Shown here: in pieces, positions 6,959 to 15,003 of the stretch
Layout: every line of letters starts with the position of its first letter
How positions within the stretch are numbered: position 1 is the stretch's first letter
Origin: Streptomyces sp. ICC1
GTDB taxonomy: Bacteria > Actinomycetota > Actinomycetes > Streptomycetales > Streptomycetaceae
NCBI RefSeq assembly: GCF_003287935.1
Contig: NZ_CP030287.1
Span: 3,996,267-4,060,266 of the forward strand
Direction: 5' to 3'
Length of the DNA: 64,000 nucleotides
Notes under the pieces: generated by a model
What the model was told of the DNA's origin: nothing
Databases searched by the model: none
What the model saw: only the letters and a program-made list of their open reading frames with translations
Program-made: the position numbers and the translations under genes

Positions 6959-8122
6959 CTACGGGATGCCGTTGACCATCTCGCACCGCAGGGCGGTGTC
7001 GCCGTCGCCTGCTTCGCCGTCACAGTCGTCGGTCTGCGGCCCGCCGTCGAGGTGGTCGTCGCCGGGGCCCGCCCGGAGCGTGTCGTCCCCGTTGCCGGCC
7101 TTGAGCCGGTCCTTCCCGCCCGCGGTGCCGATGGTCTCCGTGGCGTCGAAGTTGGTGTTGTCGCCAAAGAGCGTGTCGTTGCCCCCGCGGCCTTCGATCA
7201 GATCGCGGCCGGCAGTCGTGACGGTGGCGTCGACGACGGCGCTGTCACCGATGAGGACTTCGTCCGCGCTGCCGCCGATGAGCCGGTCGTTGCCTGCGCC
7301 GGTGGCGCTCCCCCCTGCAGGGTCAATGATGTTGTGGTCCCCGACCGCGGCGAAACCGCCGTCGGGCCCCAGGTTGGTCAGGTCGTCCCCACCACTGCCC
7401 TTTGCATCACGGGCGGCCTCACTGTCGCCGACGATGAATTCCAGACCGGGGCCACCGAGGAGGACGTCATCACCGGCGCCCGTAGCGGATCCTTCGATGG
7501 CCAGCGAATCCCCGGTGAGGTGGTCGTCCCCTGCGCCACCTTCCAGTCGGTCATCGCCACCGCCGCTGGCGTCGCCTCCCGCAAAGCTGACGCTGTCGCC
7601 GTACAGGCCGTCGTTGCCGTTGCCTCCGAAGACCTGGTCCTTCCCTCCCCCCGTGGCATTGCCCCCGTCAGTGCTGGAGTCGCCCACGAGGTTGTCATCG
7701 TCATCACCCCCGAACAAACGATCGTCGCCGCCGCCCACGACGTTGCCGTTGTCGGCCCGCAGGTCGCCACGGATGATGTCGTTACCCGGCCCACCGTCGA
7801 TCCGGTCGTCGCCGAGTCCACCAAGCAGACGGTCCTCTCCAGCCAGCCCGCAGATGCGGTCGTTGCCGCCCATGCCGTCGATCCTGTCGGCGCCCAGCGA
7901 GCCGATGATGACGTCATCTCCCGGTGTCCCATTGATCGTCCCCGAACCCGTGATGGTCGCCGAGCGGCCAAAGCAGTCGGCCTTCACCGGGCCCGCAGCG
8001 ACCGCGGGAAGCCCGAGCGTGAGCACTGCCGCCGCAGTGAGTCCGGCTGCAAAGGCCTTCCGAAATGCCGGACGGCAGGACCTGCCCAGACGTTGAGGCC
8101 GAGGAGCGCGATGTGCAGTCAT
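6959..8122 (-). CDS. Secreted RTX-like calcium-binding repeat protein
   Basis: 387 residues from ATG 8122, chosen because a perfect AGGAGG (8129-8134) lies six bases upstream. Residues 1-45 form a signal peptide: basic start (RAPRPQRLGRSCR), hydrophobic core (AAGLTAAAVLTLGLPAVA) and cleavage near AAGPVKA. From about residue 55 the chain is built of hemolysin-type nonapeptide repeats (GGNDRICGLAGEDRL, GGLGDDRIDGGPGNDII, GGDDRLFGGDDDDNL and many more), which bind Ca2+ as parallel beta-rolls. Repeats are separated by spacers such as RGDLRADNGNVVGG. The C-terminus ends with CDGEAGDGDTALRCEMV, a probable disulfide pair. No enzymatic domain is visible, so it is a surface or matrix protein at most. 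Not typical of the Streptomyces core. Confidence 0.85.
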   Translation of the reverse strand: MTAHRAPRPQRLGRSCRPAFRKAFAAGLTAAAVLTLGLPAVAAGPVKADCFGRSATITGSGTINGTPGDDVIIGSLGADRIDGMGGNDRICGLAGEDRLLGGLGDDRIDGGPGNDIIRGDLRADNGNVVGGGDDRLFGGDDDDNLVGDSSTDGGNATGGGKDQVFGGNGNDGLYGDSVSFAGGDASGGGDDRLEGGAGDDHLTGDSLAIEGSATGAGDDVLLGGPGLEFIVGDSEAARDAKGSGGDDLTNLGPDGGFAAVGDHNIIDPAGGSATGAGNDRLIGGSADEVLIGDSAVVDATVTTAGRDLIEGRGGNDTLFGDNTNFDATETIGTAGGKDRLKAGNGDDTLRAGPGDDHLDGGPQTDDCDGEAGDGDTALRCEMVNGIP

Positions 8123-8634
8123 ACAAAACCTCCTGGCTGATGGCTCCCGGTGATGCTGGGCAGGGCCGGATCCAACAGCGTGTGTCTCCCAAGACGGGGC
8201 AGAGGACAGCTCTTCATGAAACACATCGAACCGTATGGGCCGCTCTCCACGAGGACCGCCGGGCCCAGCATCCGGGTGAGGCCACTCGCAACCCGCAAGG
8301 CGCCAAAAGCTACTGACAGGCCATTTGTTCCCTGGCGTCCGAGCTGCGACTACAAGGCCGGGTCGAGCTGTCGCCGGTTGGCGAGGCCCAGCGCATTGCA
8401 CCGCCGACGGCGCCCTTGACTGCTCCGCAGCCCGCATACTCCACGAGCGGGCGGCCCCGACCCCCGTTGCCGACAGCAACCGACCGGGGAACGAAGAGCA
8501 GCTCTGGGGAAAATTCGGGATCCGCATCATGGCCGTACCGGTTGGGGTGAATCTTGCGGAGCCGTACTCGCCCCTGAGTCTCTCTCGCGCATAGTCACTG
8601 AAGGGGCCCTCAGTAACCTCCGTATCTTGGTGCC
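8123..8634. other. 512-bp divergent intergenic region
   Basis: Lies between the minus-strand RTX gene and the plus-strand LRR gene, so it must carry both promoters. I see the RTX ribosome binding site at its left edge but no convincing -35/-10 pair, repeat or small gene. Confidence 0.5.
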
Positions 8635-9438
8635 ATGACGGACGAGGATGAACCAAGGCTCTACGTGAACCGCTGGGGCGACACATCAGATCCAGCCCCG
8701 GAGCGGCGGGGGCCCCGCCAGGACGCGGGCTCGTGCTTCGATCAGTCCAGGCCTCAACCGCGAGCCCGCGTCGGTTTCCACACCGAACGGCAGGACACCT
8801 CCGCCCCGGGCTGGCAGCACCTGCTGGAGCTGGTCGATGAGGCCGAAGCCGACGGGCGCGAAGAGTTCCGTCCCCTCACCGAGCTGAGCCCAGAAGAACG
8901 GCGGCAGGTCATCACCCTGCCGCCGAGCATCGCCAGACTTACGGCGGTCAAACACTTGGTTCTCTACGGCAGTAACTTGGTCCGGATCCCGCCCGAGATC
9001 GGATCCATGGCCAGCCTGGAGGAGTTCACCCCCTACACCTCCTACCGGCTGCACTGGTTCCCCTACGAGATCACGCGATGCCGGAAGCTGACCCGCAGCA
9101 CAGTGAGCACACGCGCGTTGTTCGGCAACGAGAAGCAGCGGCCACCCTTCCCGAGGCTTCAGCCTGCCCAGGACTCCGTCGTGGACCTCGATCTGGAGAA
9201 CCTGGATCCCCGGCGATGGGGAGACACCGCCATCCATCGCTGCAGTGCCTGCAACCATCCGATCGCACAGGGCGGACTCCATCAGGTGTGGATCTCGCTA
9301 CGCGTGGCCACCGACGTGCTTCCTTTGCTGGTCAGCGCCTGCTCGTCGGCGTGTGTCGCCGACCTCCCCGACGGTGCGAAGGGCTACATCCCCACACCGC
9401 ACACAGGCGGCCGAGTCGATCAGCCGGCGTCCGACTGA
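8635..9438 (+). CDS. Leucine-rich-repeat protein with C-terminal Cys cluster
   Basis: 267 residues from ATG 8635. The N-terminal 80 residues are polar and Arg/Glu-rich. Residues ~95-160 hold two to three degenerate leucine-rich repeats (ITLPPSIARLTAVKHLVLYG, LVRIPPEIGSMASLEEF, then WFPYEITRCRKL). After a linker comes a beta-rich stretch with CSACNHPI and, 35 residues on, SACSSACV: four cysteines spaced like a treble-clef zinc site. Streptomyces carries related short LRR proteins of unknown role. The combination suggests a cytosolic binding or adaptor protein rather than an enzyme. Confidence 0.7.
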   Translation: MTDEDEPRLYVNRWGDTSDPAPERRGPRQDAGSCFDQSRPQPRARVGFHTERQDTSAPGWQHLLELVDEAEADGREEFRPLTELSPEERRQVITLPPSIARLTAVKHLVLYGSNLVRIPPEIGSMASLEEFTPYTSYRLHWFPYEITRCRKLTRSTVSTRALFGNEKQRPPFPRLQPAQDSVVDLDLENLDPRRWGDTAIHRCSACNHPIAQGGLHQVWISLRVATDVLPLLVSACSSACVADLPDGAKGYIPTPHTGGRVDQPASD

Positions 9439-9574
9439 GACTGACCAGCCGACGTGTCGCCAACGCCACGACCGATCTCACGTGATCGTTTGCCAACCAA
9501 CTTAGTCGTGGCAGGTCAGCGCGACCCAGGCGACTAACTTCAGTGTCAAAGGACAGTCGCACTTCAAAGATCAC

Positions 9575-9610
9575 CTGACAGTCGATTCTACTGGCGGTAG
9601 AATCGACTGT
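9575..9610 (+). promoter_or_regulatory. Toxin-antitoxin promoter with overlapping operator; leaderless start
   Basis: CTGACA (9575-9580) and TAGAAT (9598-9603) are separated by exactly 17 bp and the TAGAAT ends seven bases before the ATG at 9611, so transcription should start at or next to the A of ATG (leaderless mRNA). A perfect inverted repeat, ACAGTCGATTCTAC (9578-9591) and its complement (9597-9610) with a 5-bp spacer, covers the interval from the -35 tail to the start codon. This is ideally placed for autorepression by the antitoxin encoded next. Confidence 0.75.
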
Positions 9611-9871
9611 ATGAGCAGCAGCAAGCCCACGAGCATCAAGACGACGGAAGCGACACGCGACCGCCTGCGGATTCTCGCCCAGGAGCGCGGCACGACCATC
9701 ACCGAACTCCTGGAGGACCTCGCCGCGGCGCAGCTGACTGTTGCCGAGCAGGAGGAGCGCGCCCTCGAGGCAGCTTCTGAGCTCGGGCTGGAGTACACCG
9801 AGCAGCTCCAGCGGACCGGGCAGTCGGCGTGGGAGAAAGTCCGCGCCCATCAGGACGGTGCCGCGGCGTGA
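9611..9871 (+). CDS. Antitoxin, ribbon-helix-helix type (candidate)
   Basis: 86 residues from ATG 9611, directly abutting the operator. The N-terminal part (SIKTTEATRDRLRILAQERGTTITELLEDLAA) has the short strand then helix-turn-helix pattern of CopG/VapB-like antitoxins: polar strand, DRLRILA helix, GTTI turn and TELLEDL helix. The rest (AEQEERALEAASELGLEYTEQLQ) is a long amphipathic helix suited to wrapping a toxin. Its TGA overlaps the GTG of the next gene (GTGA), so the two are translationally coupled. It should bind the 9578-9610 palindrome and neutralise the PIN-like product. Confidence 0.75.
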   Translation: MSSSKPTSIKTTEATRDRLRILAQERGTTITELLEDLAAAQLTVAEQEERALEAASELGLEYTEQLQRTGQSAWEKVRAHQDGAAA

Positions 9872-10242
9872 GCCTGACGGTGGTCTTCGACCACACGGCC
9901 CTGGTCGCCCTGTACAGGGCGGACCCGTTCCTCACCGGGCTCTACATCGAATCGTCTCGGGGCACGGGCCGTGTTTTGATCCCGGCCCTGTCCCTGCTCG
10001 CTGCCGAACGTACGACGCCCGGGGCCGGCGCCCACGCCGCGCGCCTGCGGTTCGCCGAGACCGTCGCGTTCACCGGTGCGCACGCACTGGACTCGAGCTC
10101 GTGGCCGGCCACCGACTGGGCGATCACGCACCCGGCGGCCATGGCCTGGCAAGCCGCGAAGGACGGGGAGCCCGTCACCGTCCTCTCCCTGAGCCCGCAG
10201 GCGTACGAGGGCACCGGTATCTACCCGCTCAACCCCTCCTGA
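9868..10242 (+). CDS. PIN-like toxin of a type II toxin-antitoxin pair (candidate)
   Basis: 124 residues from GTG 9868. The start VVFDHTALVALYR matches the first PIN-domain strand with its metal-binding Asp; LSLLAAERTT carries the acidic residue expected in the third position, and PATDWAITHPAAMAWQA holds a further Asp. PIN toxins are Mg2+-dependent ribonucleases, often cutting tRNA or mRNA. The fold is divergent (no clear fourth acidic motif), so activity is uncertain. A 4-base overlap with the antitoxin gene and the shared operator support a TA operon. It sits next to mobile DNA, a common setting. Confidence 0.7.
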   Translation: MSLTVVFDHTALVALYRADPFLTGLYIESSRGTGRVLIPALSLLAAERTTPGAGAHAARLRFAETVAFTGAHALDSSSWPATDWAITHPAAMAWQAAKDGEPVTVLSLSPQAYEGTGIYPLNPS

Positions 10243-10259
10243 CGACTGACCGCAGCGCC

Positions 10260-11882
10260 CTACAGCAGCCCGCCAAGCGGCAGAACCCGTTCGGTCAGCT
10301 GCCCGCGCAGCCTCCCACGGGCGGTGTCGGCTGAGGTCAGCCAGCCGGCGGCGACCAGCAGCGCGGTGTGCTCCGCGATGTCCCCGGGTGCCAGGGCGCA
10401 GAACCCGCCGGCCTTGTCGAGTGAGAGCCCGTCGTCGCCGGAGTGTCCGAGGCGGCCGTCGGGCTGCGTGTGGGCGGCGGTGTACACGGCGAGAAGCCTG
10501 GTCGCGGCGCCGAGTTTGTTCTTCCGGAGATTCCGGTCTCCGACGGCCCTCTGAGCCCAGCCTGAGACCCTGCCGCGGGCGTCCTTGCCGAAGGAGAAGG
10601 GTCGGCCCTGTTCCGGCAGGAGGGCGGGGACGGTGAAGGTGGTGTAGTTCTCGGGCCGGGAGACCAGGGCTTCGGCAACGCTGCCCGGAAGGTGCAGCCA
10701 GCCAGCTGCGACCAGTTGGTCGAGTGCCTGGTCGGCTCCGTGCGGGAGCCAGCCGGTGATGTCCTGGCCGGTGATGTTCCCGGTGCCGTCCCGGGCCGCC
10801 CGCAGGGTGAGCAGGAGCACCATGAGGTGTACCTGCGGCTCAGGGCGCGGGGCGTGGGCTTGGACGTACTCAAGGACGACGCGGGCGTGCGCAGCGTGGT
10901 TACGGGTCAACAGCCTCTCCACCACAGGCACATTCGCGTCGCCGGCGGGGAGCCCGGTGCGGTTGGCATGCATGTCCCGGGTGGTCAGCGCGGCGCTCTC
11001 AGCCCGCTGCGCCTCGTGGCGCAGTGAGGCGTCGCCCGTGGCGTCGGCCCACTGGGCAAACGCCCGTGCCTTGCGGTCGTGGAGATCGGCCAGCAAGACG
11101 AGGTCGGGTTCGGGGTTGTGCTGGTAGGCGCGAAACGCGTCGCCGAGCTCGATGAGCTCCACACGCAGTGTGTCGGGCTTCAGGTCGTACGGCACGGTCC
11201 GCTGAGCGATCTTCCCCCACCGCTTGGCCCGGCGCGGCGCCGTGGTGGCAGTGCGGGCCGCGGGCACGGACGACAGTCCGGCAGCTTCGGGTGCTTCGCC
11301 AGCCTCGAGGGTGGCGGGGGAGGAGGTGCGGTCGGAGAACACGGCCACCGCTCCCACGGGGTCGCCGACCGCCGGCTGTCCGGGTACCTGCCGGCCGGCA
11401 CCGCTTGCAACGGGCTGAGGCGGGGCGGTGTCGAGGACGCGGCAGCCAGCGGTGGCGGCCGCGCAGCGCGCGCACACCTCCGCGATCCGCCACAGCCGTC
11501 CGGCACGGTCCGCGGTTACCGCCAGGACCACCGGGCCCCCGCACGTCCCTGGGGCTGTCACCAGCCGCTGTTCGGCCCGCCGGGCCGGGCGGGTGGTGGG
11601 GTCGGGGGTGTGCCACGCGCAGTCGGCCGTGCGGCAGGCGCACCAGGCCGTGGGGCGCGGGCCGCCGCCGGTACGGATCTGGGCCAGGTGTGTGTTGACG
11701 TGCCTGATGGCGGCCTTGCGTCCGTCGGCAGCACTGGGCAAGCGCTGTTCGCTGCAGGCTGGGCGGGAGCAGGTGAGCCTGACCGTGCCAGCGGAGGGAC
11801 GGCCGTGGGGATCCAGCCGCACGAGCCACACCCGTCCCGTGACGCGGTGCTCCTCCTGCTGCGTACCGGCATCCACCGCCAT
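10260..11882 (-). CDS. Cys/His-rich protein with C-terminal winged-helix-like domains, unknown family
   Basis: 540 residues from ATG 11882, preceded by GGGGAG at seven bases; an upstream GTG at 11897 is less well placed. The first ~165 residues hold three Cys/His clusters: CSRPACSEQR with HVNTH, then WCACRTADCAWH, then CGG and CARCAAATAGC, each compatible with a small zinc ribbon. A disordered Pro/Ala linker follows. Residues ~240-380 are helical (LKPDTLRVELIELGDAFRAYQ...). The last 170 residues contain two segments shaped like winged helices (NITGQDITGWLPHGADQALDQLVAAGWL and DIAEHTALLVAAGWL). It converges on the TA operon and is monocistronic. A nucleic-acid-binding role is inferred from architecture only; similar proteins sit in actinobacterial accessory regions. 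Confidence 0.7.
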   Translation of the reverse strand: MAVDAGTQQEEHRVTGRVWLVRLDPHGRPSAGTVRLTCSRPACSEQRLPSAADGRKAAIRHVNTHLAQIRTGGGPRPTAWCACRTADCAWHTPDPTTRPARRAEQRLVTAPGTCGGPVVLAVTADRAGRLWRIAEVCARCAAATAGCRVLDTAPPQPVASGAGRQVPGQPAVGDPVGAVAVFSDRTSSPATLEAGEAPEAAGLSSVPAARTATTAPRRAKRWGKIAQRTVPYDLKPDTLRVELIELGDAFRAYQHNPEPDLVLLADLHDRKARAFAQWADATGDASLRHEAQRAESAALTTRDMHANRTGLPAGDANVPVVERLLTRNHAAHARVVLEYVQAHAPRPEPQVHLMVLLLTLRAARDGTGNITGQDITGWLPHGADQALDQLVAAGWLHLPGSVAEALVSRPENYTTFTVPALLPEQGRPFSFGKDARGRVSGWAQRAVGDRNLRKNKLGAATRLLAVYTAAHTQPDGRLGHSGDDGLSLDKAGGFCALAPGDIAEHTALLVAAGWLTSADTARGRLRGQLTERVLPLGGLL

Positions 11883-11988
11883 GCGTGTGCTCCCCACGTT
11901 GGTCGCTCCGTTGCCTGGGCGGCCCCATCATCAGGGATATTCACCGGTCGCCTACGGAAGTAGGCCCAGGTTTCACCCGGCGCGCCGG

Positions 11989-12150
11989 ATGACCAACCGC
12001 AAGGCCGGAGAGGTCCGTGAGGACGACGTGGCCAAAGGGGTCAACGGCGGAAGGCTGCGTGTGAAGCCGGCGCCCGGCGGCACGGGAAGCAGTCAAGAAC
12101 GGACACCGGCTCCGGCCGAGCCGTCCCCGGCGAAGAGATCTCACGCATAG
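11989..12150 (+). CDS. Possible 53-aa low-complexity protein
   Basis: A short frame from ATG 11989 encodes a charged, Pro/Gly/Ala-rich peptide (TNRKAGEVREDDVAKGVNGG...). Codons in the first half show strong third-position GC; the second half is weaker. No good ribosome binding site and no recognisable family. It may be the remains of a longer gene. Listed only as a possibility. Confidence 0.25.
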   Translation: MTNRKAGEVREDDVAKGVNGGRLRVKPAPGGTGSSQERTPAPAEPSPAKRSHA

Positions 12151-12373
12151 GGGGTGCCAGCACGGGTGGGCGGTCGCCTGGTGAGGATTCTGGTGAGTGA
12201 GTGGTGAGTTGCGCCAGTCCTCGACATTCCGGGCCCTGACCACAGCTGGTGACGGGGCTCTACCGATGCCTCCACATGCTCTGACCTGGGATGGGGAGTG
12301 GCGCGGCGAGTTCACCAGTTCGTGCTTCCATACGCCCTGGACGGGCCCTGCCGGCGCGCAGGACGATGAAGGC

Positions 12374-12667
12374 ATGAGCGGGCAGGACCAGGGCCAGGAC
12401 GTCGTCGCTGAACCGCGGCGGCAGCCGCTGACTGCCGAGCAGGCGCGTGCGGTGACGGCTGGGCTGCTTGAGGCGATGGAGGACGTCCGCCGTACGGTCG
12501 CGGTGCTCGCTGCCCGGGTCCGTGATGCGCATACCGCCCGCGTCTGGGTCCCGCTGGGAGAAGGCTCGTGGGAGTCGTACTGCGCCACGGAGCTCGGCAT
12601 CAGCCTGTTGAGCGACGCTGAAGATGAGCATGAGGGCGACGTGCTGGTTGTCGATGGGGCGGGATGA
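12374..12667 (+). pseudogene. N-terminal part of a Streptomyces DNA-binding regulator cut by a transposon
   Basis: From ATG 12374 the frame reads QPLTAEQARAVTAGLLEAM, DVRRTVAVLAARVRDAHTAR, WESYCATELGIS: the conserved start of a common Streptomyces helix-turn-helix protein, whose HTH would continue with an Arg-Ala-Gln-Ala-Tyr-type stretch. Homology ends right after ELGIS at about 12605 and is replaced by LLSDAEDEHEGDVLVVDGAG, encoded by transposon sequence, then TGA. The C-terminal half is not found on the other side of the transposon, so a deletion accompanied or followed insertion. Confidence 0.6.
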
Positions 12668-12668
12668 A

Positions 12669-12702
12669 ACGACCCCGGCGGCCGTTAGGCCGCCGGGGTC
12701 GT
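12669..12702 (-). terminator. Strong hairpin terminator of the transposon operon
   Basis: A perfect 15-bp stem, ACGACCCCGGCGGCC (12669-12683) and its complement (12688-12702), with a GTTA loop. It lies 26 bp beyond the stop of the ATPase gene on the minus strand and just after the stop of the truncated regulator on the plus strand, so it can serve both directions. No U-run, as usual in Streptomyces. Confidence 0.8.
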
Positions 12703-12727
12703 CGTGAACACGGTGTCGGCTTCGTGC

Positions 12728-13474
12728 TCACTCTGTCGCGTGGGTCTCGGTGATGGCGGTGCGGGTGGAGGACTCGTCGACGATGCCTTTCTCCTCGGTG
12801 AAGGCGGCGATGAGGGACTGCCAGGCGATGTTGTTGACCGAGCGGGGCAGGCCGCGGCTGGTGAGGTGGATCAGTTCGACGGCGTCGTCGGAGAACAGGG
12901 TGTCCTCTCGTCCGGCGATCGTGAGGTGGTGCTTGATGTAGCTGGCGGTCTCCTCCTTGCTCATCGTGGGCATCTGGTAGCTGATCGAGATCCGCTGGTC
13001 CAGGGCCGCCAGGACGCCGTGTTTCATCCGTTTGCGCAGGGTGGGCTGGCCGATCAGCAACACCGCGAACGGCGTCGTGGAGTCCATGTCGTAGTTGGTG
13101 AGCATGCGGATCGCGTCCAGCTCCTGGTGGTCGAGGAGGTGCGACTCGTCGATCACCACGGCCGGCGTTCGTCCCCGTTCGTCGACCTCGGCGGCCAGCG
13201 CGGCAGACGCCTGGGTGGCGAGAGCGGCCAGGTGGAACTTGGGGGTCCCGCCCAGGCTGGTGACGATGCGGTCATAGAGGCCGCGCATGCCGACCTCGGG
13301 ATTGGGCTGGTAGATGACCGTGAACCGGGCCGGGTCGAGCGAGGCGACGGCACCTTTGAGAGCGACGGTCTTTCCGGATCCGACCTCGCCAGTGACCACG
13401 CCGATCGCCCGGTTGTTGATGCACCACGCGATCCGGGCGGCAGCTTCCCGGTGGGAGTGGTGCTGGTGAAGCAT
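12728..13474 (-). CDS. TniB/ExeA-like AAA ATPase of the transposon, with a 5' frameshift
   Basis: The 248-residue frame carries Walker A GEVGSGKT, Walker B AVVIDESHLL, sensor-like LLIGQPTLRKRM, and arginine-rich RGLPRSVNNIA, as in TniB/TnsC/ExeA target-selection ATPases that hand target DNA to a DDE transposase. The family normally starts ~23 residues earlier (GFxGFTRVPFGRNLAPSML). That stretch is present in the DNA, and an ATG at 13542 overlaps the transposase stop (ATGA), but one T appears missing in the run at about 13519, putting the ATG out of frame. Either translation starts at ATG 13474 or the gene is inactivated. Confidence 0.75.
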   Translation of the reverse strand: MLHQHHSHREAAARIAWCINNRAIGVVTGEVGSGKTVALKGAVASLDPARFTVIYQPNPEVGMRGLYDRIVTSLGGTPKFHLAALATQASAALAAEVDERGRTPAVVIDESHLLDHQELDAIRMLTNYDMDSTTPFAVLLIGQPTLRKRMKHGVLAALDQRISISYQMPTMSKEETASYIKHHLTIAGREDTLFSDDAVELIHLTSRGLPRSVNNIAWQSLIAAFTEEKGIVDESSTRTAITETHATE

Positions 13475-13538
13475 GGACGGAGCCAGGTTCCGGCCGAAGG
13501 GGACGCGGGTGAAACCGAAAACCCCTGAACGCGGTCGA

Positions 13539-14906
13539 TCATCGCGGTCCCCGCCCGTCGTCCATCAGGGACGAGTAGTTGATGCCTTTCGCGGTGTTCG
13601 CCGTGTGCGTCTCGTCGAGGATCTTCAGGTAGTCGATTCCAGTCGGCGGGGCCGACTCCGGTGGTGTCTCCGGCCTCGCCTTCGGATGGGTGTGCCGGCC
13701 CACCCGGTGCGGGACGGCCTTGCCCGCCGTCTTCCCCGAGGCCCTCACCTCGATCTCGGTCAGGTCGAACGGGTCGAAGACCAGCTCGACCTTCATCCCG
13801 ACCAGCATCGGGTCGGCCTCGTAGCTGTTGCCGTGCAGGCTGACCGTCGCGGTCTTCGTCACGGTCCGGAACTCCGACCACAGAAACGCCTCCCGAAGAT
13901 CAGCGGGGCTGGGCAGCGGCAGCGGCCGGGGAATCGAACCCAGCCACCGTTCGATCGGAGGCTGCCCCGTCTCCGAGTGCACGGTGCGGTGATAGACCGT
14001 CTCCACCCACGCGGTGAAAAGCCTGTTCAGCTCGGTGAGATGCTCAATCTGACCGACACGTTCCTCGTCGAGCTCGACCAGGAACTGATCACGGACCGTG
14101 CGGAAGAACCGTTCGATCTTCCCCCTGCCCTGAGGCCGTCCCGGCTTGGAGTGCGTGAGCCGAACGGCCAGAGACGCGCACGCTCGCAAGAGCCACGTGT
14201 CGACGAAGGCACTCCCGTTGTCGACGTAGATCGACTCCGGGACCCCGCGGGCAGACAGCGCCGGCCGCAGGGCGGCGGCCAGGCGGACGGTGTCCTCGGC
14301 GAACCCGAACCGATGGCCTACGATCGCCCGGCTGTGATCGTCGATGAACGCGAACAAGTACGTCTTGCGCCCTCCGATCTTCGGTCCGTGGAGGGCGTCC
14401 CCGGTCCACAGCTCGTTGCCGCGGGTGGCCTCGAACCGGCCGAACACGCTCTTCTCACTGCTGGCGCCGGCGCCGGTGAGGCCGGCGTCCGCGAAGTGCC
14501 GCTGCAGCGTCCGGTCGGTCGGCGACCACCCCTGCGTGGTCCGCAGGATCCGCTGGATCTGAGCCGCGGTGCGGGCAGGGTTCTCCTTCTTCAGTGCCGC
14601 TGCCAGGTCCAGCACCTCCACCGGCGTCCGCGGGGTGACCTGCCGCTGGGCCGGTACCAGCGCGGGAAACCCGCCCGCGCGGTAGTGACGGGCCCAGCGG
14701 TCCAGGGTGCCGCGGGCGACCCTGACCTGCCGGCCGAACGGGTCGGTGTGCTCCTTCGCGGCCAGTTCACGGGCGAGTTTCCCGCGCTGGCGTGTCGTGA
14801 GCTTCGTATCGATCAAGTCCTGGATCAGGCCGTAACGGAACAGGCCCACCTGCCGGGCCCGCTCCGCCCGGCGACGGTCCTCGTCCTCACTCGGTGACAT
14901 AGGCAA
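13539..14906 (-). CDS. Mu/TniA-type DDE transposase (integrase core plus Mu C-terminal domain)
   Basis: 455 residues. N-terminal helix-turn-helix domains (RQRGKLARELAAKEH, VARGTLDRWARHYRAGG), then an rve integrase core: first Asp in ELWTGDALHGPK, second Asp in IYVDNGSAF, Glu in GRGKIERFFRTVRDQF. A Mu-transposase C-terminal beta-barrel follows (TVSLHGNSYEADPMLVGMKVELVFDPFDLTEIEV). All three catalytic acids are present. It catalyses transposition together with the ATPase encoded downstream, with which it overlaps by the ATGA. Confidence 0.9.
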   Translation of the reverse strand: MPMSPSEDEDRRRAERARQVGLFRYGLIQDLIDTKLTTRQRGKLARELAAKEHTDPFGRQVRVARGTLDRWARHYRAGGFPALVPAQRQVTPRTPVEVLDLAAALKKENPARTAAQIQRILRTTQGWSPTDRTLQRHFADAGLTGAGASSEKSVFGRFEATRGNELWTGDALHGPKIGGRKTYLFAFIDDHSRAIVGHRFGFAEDTVRLAAALRPALSARGVPESIYVDNGSAFVDTWLLRACASLAVRLTHSKPGRPQGRGKIERFFRTVRDQFLVELDEERVGQIEHLTELNRLFTAWVETVYHRTVHSETGQPPIERWLGSIPRPLPLPSPADLREAFLWSEFRTVTKTATVSLHGNSYEADPMLVGMKVELVFDPFDLTEIEVRASGKTAGKAVPHRVGRHTHPKARPETPPESAPPTGIDYLKILDETHTANTAKGINYSSLMDDGRGPR

Positions 14907-15003
14907 CCCACCTCGCGTCTCGAACAGAGCCCGCCGCTTCGCCGGCGGACACGATCAAGACTTCCGGCGCCCTCCGATCCCGCCCAGGGGCGGCCCGTGT
15001 TGA

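Noticed and set aside
6776..8140. 454-codon plus-strand frame opposite the RTX gene
   Set aside because: Its repeats are the mirror of the GGxGxD codons on the minus strand. The minus frame has a signal peptide and AGGAGG.
13473..14897. 474-codon plus-strand frame opposite the transposase
   Set aside because: Shadow of the DDE transposase; no motif and no start site.
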